Shown: positions 59,324 to 64,000 of the stretch, piece by piece
How positions within the stretch are numbered: the stretch's first letter is position 1
How the letters are laid out: each line of letters begins with the position of its first letter
DNA from: Kitasatospora phosalacinea
GTDB taxonomy: Bacteria > Actinomycetota > Actinomycetes > Streptomycetales > Streptomycetaceae
Length of the DNA: 64,000 nt
Assembly: GCF_000716545.1 (NCBI RefSeq)
Contig: NZ_JNWZ01000004.1
Span: 97,823-161,822, forward strand
Direction: 5' to 3'
The notes under the pieces: model-generated
Told to the model about the DNA's origin: nothing
The model's input: only the letters and a program-made list of their open reading frames with translations
Databases searched by the model: none
Translations under genes and position numbers: made by a program

Positions 59324-61012
59324 GTGCGCTACGCCCTGGTGCCCGACCCGCACGGCCCCGGCGGCCGCCTGCAGCCGCTCGGCGAGGACGGCGCGCCGCT
59401 GGGCCCGCCCGAGCCCGCGCCGCGGCTGGCCGAGGCGGTGGCCGCGGTGGAGGCCGCGCACGCCCCACGCTGGGTGTGGCCGACGGCGGACACCGCGTAC
59501 GGCCCGCTGCTGGCCGCGCTGCCCGAGCGGCTGGCGCGCTGCCACGACCTGCGGCTGACCGAGGCGCTGCTGCTGGGCCGGGAGGGCCGGTTCGGGTCGC
59601 CGCGTTCGCTGGGCGCGGCCTGGTCGCGGCTGCGCGGGCTGCCGGTGCCGGCCGACCTGCCGGAGGGCGCGCTGCCCGACGAGGACGCCCTGTTCGCCCC
59701 GGACCGGCTGCAGCTGCCGCCGGGGACGGACCAGCTGGAGGCCGTGGTGGCCGTCCACGCGGAGCAGTTGCGGCGGCTGGCGGCGATCCCCGACCCGGCG
59801 GCCCGCTCCCGCTTCCGGCTGCTGGTGGCGGCCGAGTCGGCGGGCGCGCTGCTGGCCTGCGAGATGGCGCACGACGGGCTGCCCTGGCGGGCGGACGTGC
59901 ACGACGCGCTGCTGACCGAGCTGCTCGGCCCGCGTCCGGCGGTCCCGGGCGCGCCCCCGGCGAAGCTCGCCGAACTGGCCCTGGAGGTGCAGCGGGAGCT
60001 GGGCGCCCGCCCGTTCAACCTGGACTCGCACACCCAGGTGATCAAGGCGTTCGCGGACCGGGGCGTCCAGCTGTCCTCGACCCGCTCCTGGGAGCTGAAG
60101 TCGGTGGACCACCCGGCGGCGGCCCTGATGGTCCGCTACAAAGAGCTGTCCCGGCTGCACGTGGCGCACGGCTGGGCCTGGCAGTCGGCCTGGGTGCGCG
60201 GCGGCCGGTTCCGCCCGGAGTACGTGGTGGGCGGCGTGGTGACGGGCCGCTGGGCCTCGCGGGGCGGCGGCGCGCTGCAGATCCCGCGCACCATGCGCCG
60301 CGCGGTGGTGGCCGACCCGGGCTGGCTGCTGGTGGTCGCGGACGCGGCGCAGCTGGAGCCGCGGGTGCTGGCCGCCCTGTCGGGCGACGCGGGCCTGGCC
60401 CGGACGGCGGCCGGCGGCGACCTGTACGCGGCGCTCGCCGCGAGCGCCTTCCAGGGCGACCGGGAGAAGGCGAAGCTGGGCCTGCTGGGCGCGATGTACG
60501 GCCAGACCGGCGGCGGCATCGGCCCGCTGCTGAACACGCTGCGCCGCCGCTACCCGGCGGCGATGGGGTACGTGGAGGCGGCGGCCCGCACCGGGGAGGA
60601 CGGCGGGGTGGTCTCCTCCCGCCTGGGCCGGGTCTGCCCGCCGCCCTCGGCGGACTGGCTGGACTTGACGGAGGCCCCGGAGTCCGGCGAGGCGGGCGGC
60701 CGCTCGGCCCGCGCCCGGGGCCGGTTCACCCGCAACTTCGTGATCCAGGGCAGCGGCGCGGACTGGGCGCTGGCGCTGCTCGCCGCGCTGCGCCGCCGGC
60801 TGGCCGTGCCGCGCTCCGGCGACGACCGGCCGCACCTGGTCTTCTTCCAGCACGACGAGGTGGTCGTGCACACCCCCGCCGACCTCGCCGACACCGTGGC
60901 CGCCGCCGTCGCCGGGGCCGCCGAGGAGGCCACCGCCCTGGTCTTCGGCGACACCCCGGTCCGCTTCCCGCTCACCACCGCCGTGGTCGACTGCTACGGC
61001 GACGCCAAGTAG
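59324..61012 (+). CDS. PolA-family DNA polymerase (short actinobacterial type)
   Basis: The 562-residue protein is annotated in relatives as bifunctional 3'-5' exonuclease/DNA polymerase. The polymerase core is visible: LNLDSH-type start of the palm (RPFNLDSHTQVIKAF), RWASRGGGALQIP, motif A VVADAAQLEPRVLA (Asp340; DAAQLEPR in place of DYSQIELR), motif B REKAKLGLLGAMYGQ and motif C HDE (510-512). The N-terminal exonuclease domain is short and lacks clear DxE and DxD acids, so proofreading is doubtful; no 5' nuclease domain exists. GTG 59324 has AGAGGAG upstream. It overlaps the converging phosphatase gene by 19 bases. Confidence 0.9.
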   Translation: MRYALVPDPHGPGGRLQPLGEDGAPLGPPEPAPRLAEAVAAVEAAHAPRWVWPTADTAYGPLLAALPERLARCHDLRLTEALLLGREGRFGSPRSLGAAWSRLRGLPVPADLPEGALPDEDALFAPDRLQLPPGTDQLEAVVAVHAEQLRRLAAIPDPAARSRFRLLVAAESAGALLACEMAHDGLPWRADVHDALLTELLGPRPAVPGAPPAKLAELALEVQRELGARPFNLDSHTQVIKAFADRGVQLSSTRSWELKSVDHPAAALMVRYKELSRLHVAHGWAWQSAWVRGGRFRPEYVVGGVVTGRWASRGGGALQIPRTMRRAVVADPGWLLVVADAAQLEPRVLAALSGDAGLARTAAGGDLYAALAASAFQGDREKAKLGLLGAMYGQTGGGIGPLLNTLRRRYPAAMGYVEAAARTGEDGGVVSSRLGRVCPPPSADWLDLTEAPESGEAGGRSARARGRFTRNFVIQGSGADWALALLAALRRRLAVPRSGDDRPHLVFFQHDEVVVHTPADLADTVAAAVAGAAEEATALVFGDTPVRFPLTTAVVDCYGDAK

Positions 61013-62214
61013 GGCTCCCCCGTCCGGCCCGTTCGACCCGGCGCGTCCGGCCCGGGCCGGGTGACGAGCAGCAGCAGCGCGTCGTCGCCGAGTTCGCCGC
61101 CGGTGTGCGCCAGCAGGTCCGCGTACAGGCGGGCGACGGCGGCGTCGAGGTCGGCCAGCGAGCGCCAGCCCTCGCGCACCAGCGGCCCGGCGCGTTCGGC
61201 CAGCGGGTAGAACCCGCCGCCGCGGACGCCCCTGGCCTCGATGACGCCGTCGGTGCACAGCACCAGGACGTCCCGCGGGCCGAAGGGCACGGTGGTGGTG
61301 CGGGGCCGGCCGGCGACCAGGTGGCCGAGGCCGAGCGGCACCCAGGGTTCGGCGAACTCCACCACCTCGCTGCTCCCGTCGGCGTGCACCCGCAGCGGCG
61401 GGACGTGGCCCAGGTGCAGCAGGTCGACGCTGCCGGGTTCGCGGAAGGCGGCGAACACGGCGGTGGTGAACTCCCCTTCGGGGACGTGCCGGTGCATGCT
61501 GGCCTCGATCCGCCCGGCCACCGCGGGCAGCTGCTCCTCGTCGTACGCCGCATCCCGGAACGCGCCGAGCACCACGGCGGCGGTCTGCACCGCCCCGAGC
61601 CCCTTGCCGCGCACGTCGCCGACCAGCACCCGGGTGCCGTACGGGGTGTCGAGGACGGAGTACAGGTCGCCGCCGATCCGGGCGGCGTCCGCGGCGGAGA
61701 CGTACCGCACGGCCAGCCGCAGCGGTCCGACCACAGGTTCGGGCTGGCGCAGCAGCGCGCGCTGGGCGGCCTCCGCGACCGAGCTGACGGCCGCGAAGGC
61801 CGCGACTCGTCGCATCCGCAGCTCGGCGACCCAGGCGCTGAACGCGGTGACGGCGACGTAGCTGACCATGGCCCCGTACAGGAAGCGGCTGTCGCCGAAG
61901 TCGATGACCTGGTCGAAGTGGCTGAGGCCGAGCAGGGCCATCAGGCCGAGGAAGCAGACCGCGAGCAGTTCGCGCGGACGCAGGGTGAGCGCGGCCACCG
62001 ACGGTACGACGACCATCAGCGGGGCCAGGTAGCGGTCGTGCCCGGAGAGGTAGTCGGCGACGCCGACCAGGGCGATGGCGCTCAGCGCGGGCCCGGCCCG
62101 GCGCAGCAGGGAGAGGTCCTGCAGGTCGGCCGCCAGCAGGGCGTTGCGCTGTCGGCTGGGCGGCACTCCGTCGGCCTCGTCGACCGGCCCGCCGTCCCCG
62201 CGTCGAAGGTGCAC
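60994..62214 (-). CDS. Membrane SpoIIE-type PP2C phosphatase
   Basis: The 406-residue protein has a short cytoplasmic start, four to five membrane helices (about 40-140) and a C-terminal SpoIIE/RsbU domain: YVSAADAARIGGDLYSVLDT, VLVGDVRGKGLGA, LCTDGVIEARG and DDALLLLV, giving the metal-binding Asp residues. Such phosphatases act on anti-sigma-factor antagonists. GTG 62214 is chosen tentatively; ATG 62298 would extend it by 28 residues through an AT-rich, promoter-like stretch. The C-terminal 6 codons overlap the polymerase gene on the other strand. Confidence 0.92.
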   Translation of the reverse strand: MHLRRGDGGPVDEADGVPPSRQRNALLAADLQDLSLLRRAGPALSAIALVGVADYLSGHDRYLAPLMVVVPSVAALTLRPRELLAVCFLGLMALLGLSHFDQVIDFGDSRFLYGAMVSYVAVTAFSAWVAELRMRRVAAFAAVSSVAEAAQRALLRQPEPVVGPLRLAVRYVSAADAARIGGDLYSVLDTPYGTRVLVGDVRGKGLGAVQTAAVVLGAFRDAAYDEEQLPAVAGRIEASMHRHVPEGEFTTAVFAAFREPGSVDLLHLGHVPPLRVHADGSSEVVEFAEPWVPLGLGHLVAGRPRTTTVPFGPRDVLVLCTDGVIEARGVRGGGFYPLAERAGPLVREGWRSLADLDAAVARLYADLLAHTGGELGDDALLLLVTRPGPDAPGRTGRTGEPYLASP

Positions 62215-62301
62215 CTTCCGAACATATCGGACCTGCGGGCGCCCTGCCCCGCTCGGGCTGAATTCTGACAATACGTACCAAAGCCCGCGAGTCGCCATAC
62301 C

Positions 62302-62679
62302 GTGCGTTCATCACTTCCCGCGGCGACGGAGGGCTCCCGGATATCCGGTTGCGGCACGACACCCCCGGGTCGCGGACCGAAGGCCCTCCCGACCGACCCG
62401 GCCCTGCGGACGGCCACCGTGGCGGTCGCCTTCGCCACCCCCGACAGCGGCCTGGCGCCGACCGTCGTGCCGCTCGGCAGCTTCCCGACCCCGTCCCCCT
62501 CCACCGCCTGGGCCCACGAGCGGTTCGCCTCGGACGTCGGCCCGGGCCGGATCCTGGCCCGCTTCGGCGTCGGCGGGACCATCGGCGCGCCGGGCGCCTC
62601 GGCGCTGGAGACGCACCCGCTCTCGCCCTCGGTGCGGATGCACCTCGGGGTCGGCCTGATCGAGGCGGCGTCGGCCTGA
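62302..62679 (+). CDS. Hypothetical protein (up to 125 aa), start uncertain
   Basis: An open frame with coding-like third positions from about 62400 to the TGA at 62677-62679 reads TATVAVAFATPDSGLAPTVV and later GPGRILARFGVGGTIGAP. No ribosome site precedes the GTG at 62302, and the first 35 residues look non-coding, so the true start may be internal. No domain or membrane segment is recognised. The frame is divergent from the SpoIIE-type gene and precedes the copper locus. The opposite strand is also open but Arg-rich. Confidence 0.4.
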   Translation: MRSSLPAATEGSRISGCGTTPPGRGPKALPTDPALRTATVAVAFATPDSGLAPTVVPLGSFPTPSPSTAWAHERFASDVGPGRILARFGVGGTIGAPGASALETHPLSPSVRMHLGVGLIEAASA

Positions 62680-62809
62680 CCGTTCGGATGACGGACGGCG
62701 GGCGGCCCGGCGCGGTGCCGCCGGCCGCCGCCGTTCCCGCCCCGGCGCGCACTACCCTCGGGGGCGGGCCGCGGGCCGCGCGCACGGAACCCGCCACCCC
62801 CGGGCGGAA

Positions 62810-62824
62810 TACCCCCAGGGGGTA
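62810..62824. promoter_or_regulatory. CsoR-type copper operator
   Basis: TACCCCC-A-GGGGGTA is a perfect dyad preceded by A, matching the G/C-tract ATACCCC...GGGGTAT operators of the Cu(I) repressor CsoR. It lies 61 bases before copZ. No csoR gene is in the window. Confidence 0.85.
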
Positions 62825-62885
62825 ATGTGGTTGTCGTCATCGCACCGCGCGGCACAGCGGCACGAACGCGTTCCCGGAGGTCACC

Positions 62886-63104
62886 ATGTCCAGCACCGTC
62901 ACCTACACCGTCAGCGGGATGAGCTGCGGCCACTGCGAGAAGGCCGTCAACGGCGAGGTCTCCGCGCTCCCTGGCGTCACCTCGGTCGCCGCCGACGCCG
63001 CGGCCGGCACCGTCACCGTCACCGCCGAGCCCGTCCCCAGCGACGAGCAGATCGCCGCCGCCGTGGACGAGGCCGGCTACGAACTGGTCGGCCGGGCCTC
63101 CTGA
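62886..63104 (+). CDS. copZ: Copper chaperone CopZ (heavy-metal-associated domain)
   Basis: The 72-residue HMA domain binds Cu(I) through the CxxC of GMSCGHCEKAV (residues 11-21) and delivers it to the CopA pump encoded next. Fold landmarks such as VTYTVSGM, ALPGVTSVAADAAAGTVTV and AVDEAGYELV are all present. ATG 62886 has CGGAGG upstream. Control by the CsoR-type box 61 bases upstream means induction by copper. Confidence 0.95.
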   Translation: MSSTVTYTVSGMSCGHCEKAVNGEVSALPGVTSVAADAAAGTVTVTAEPVPSDEQIAAAVDEAGYELVGRAS

Positions 63105-63175
63105 ACCGCCCGCGGGGGCGGCCCGCGCCGCCCCCGCCCCCTCACCCAGTGAAGCGAAGCGAAGCGGACCAGTTG

Positions 63176-64000
63176 ATGAGCACCACCACCGACCCCTCGG
63201 CCGCCCCCCGCGACCGCGTCGAGCTCTCCATCGGCGGCATGACGTGCGCGTCCTGCGCCGCCCGGATCGAGAAGAAGCTCAACCGGATCGACGGCGTCGA
63301 GGCGAGCGTCAACTTCGCGACGGAGCGGGCCAGGGTGGATTTCGGCCCCGGCACCAGCGTCGCCGACCTGATCGCGACCGTCGAGAGGACCGGCTACACC
63401 GCCGAGCTCCCGCCCCCGCCCGCCGCGCCCGAACCCCCGGTCGAACCCGCCCGGGAGCCGGACCCCCTGCGCGAGCGGCTGCTGGTCAGCGCCGTGCTCA
63501 GCGTCCCCGTCGTGCTGCTCTCGATGGTTCCGGCCCTGCAGTTCGACAACTGGCAGTGGCTGGCGTTCGCCCTCACCGGCCCGGTCGTCGTCCACGGCGG
63601 ATGGCCGTTCCACAAGGCCGCCTGGACCAACGCCCGGCACGGCGCCGCGACCATGGACACCCTGGTCTCGCTCGGCACCCTGGCCGCGTTCGGCTGGTCG
63701 GTGTGGGCGCTGTTCTTCGGCGACGCCGGGATGCCCGGCATGCGGCACTCCTTCACCCTCACCGTCGGCGGCACCGACGCCTCCTCCGCGCTCTACCTGG
63801 AGACCGCGGCCGCCGTCACCACCCTGATCCTGCTCGGCCGCTGGCTGGAGGCCCGCTCCAAGCGCCGGGCCGGCGCCGCCCTGCACGCCCTGCTCGACCT
63901 CGGCGCCAAGGACGTCACCGTGCTGCGCGAGGGCCGCGAGGTCCGGGTGCCGGTCGCGCGGCTCGTGGTCGGCGACCGGTTCGTGGTGCGCCCCGGCGAG
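63176..64000 (+). CDS. copA: Copper-translocating P1B-type ATPase, N-terminal part (runs off window)
   Basis: The first 275 residues are present. They have an HMA domain with GGMTCASCAARIEKKL (Cys pair near residues 24-27), a Pro/Glu linker, then the first membrane helices (about 101-215) including HKAAWTNARHGAATMDTLVS, which is conserved in CopA, and the start of the actuator domain (LGAKDVTVLREGREVRVPV). The CPC metal site and the phosphorylation Asp lie beyond the window. It exports Cu(I) from the cytoplasm. ATG 63176 follows three GAAGC repeats and a weak ribosome site, 71 bases after copZ. Confidence 0.93.
   Translation, partial: MSTTTDPSAAPRDRVELSIGGMTCASCAARIEKKLNRIDGVEASVNFATERARVDFGPGTSVADLIATVERTGYTAELPPPPAAPEPPVEPAREPDPLRERLLVSAVLSVPVVLLSMVPALQFDNWQWLAFALTGPVVVHGGWPFHKAAWTNARHGAATMDTLVSLGTLAAFGWSVWALFFGDAGMPGMRHSFTLTVGGTDASSALYLETAAAVTTLILLGRWLEARSKRRAGAALHALLDLGAKDVTVLREGREVRVPVARLVVGDRFVVRPGE

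Overview
The window is chromosomal DNA from a high-GC actinomycete, almost certainly a streptomycete (Streptomyces, Kitasatospora or a close relative). The supporting signs are GTG and TTG starts behind AGGAGG-type ribosome sites, near-saturated G/C at third codon positions, a csn-type chitosan-oligosaccharide operon, a WhiJ-like/DUF397 pair, a LAxTG-anchored thioester-domain surface protein and SpoIIE-type phosphatases. No prophage, insertion sequence, CRISPR array or biosynthetic cluster was recognised. Homology statements rest on motif reading and memory of the families; no search was run.

Layout. 1-5.8 kb: tail of aminopeptidase N, an OmpR/histidine-kinase pair, and a divergent three-gene flavin electron-transfer cassette (membrane haem/FAD reductase, FMN-binding protein, ApbE). 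5.8-15.8 kb: malQ, a large GH84-family protein with a changed active site, an HNH endonuclease, an MscS channel, and a LysR/SDR pair sharing a perfect palindrome. 15.9-22.9 kb: the csnR-E-F-G-H-K operon (ROK repressor, ABC importer, GH4 glycosidase, kinase) behind a palindromic operator. 23-30.1 kb: an Orn/Lys/Arg decarboxylase, a divergent locus of three small genes opposite a WhiJ-like regulator plus DUF397 partner, decayed remnants of a LuxR regulator and an ABC permease, and a hydrolase/MarR pair.

30.2-42.6 kb is the most striking part. A seven-gene co-directional island starts with two minisatellites and encodes a GlnX-like membrane protein, a GlnH-like amino-acid-binding protein, an uncharacterised helical protein, a PknG-type kinase, a PP2C phosphatase, a VWA protein and an FHA protein. 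Junctions overlap or are short, apart from a 257-base gap after glnH. Kinase, phosphatase and FHA protein all carry N-terminal cysteine (zinc-ribbon-like) modules. In the kinase the module is triplicated, with a perfect 70-bp DNA duplication. The set reads as a nutrient-sensing kinase with its own eraser and reader.

42.7-64 kb: an ABC-2 exporter pair, truncated haemoglobin, thioesterase and ettA, the thioester surface protein, a second SSB, tRNA-Arg(TCT), TetR/GNAT and TetR/acyl-CoA dehydrogenase pairs with clear dyad operators, an enoyl-CoA hydratase, a GH5 endoglycoceramidase-like enzyme, an M3 oligopeptidase, a PolA-family polymerase overlapping tail-to-tail with a SpoIIE-type phosphatase, and a copper locus (CsoR-type box, copZ, 5' part of copA) running off the right edge.
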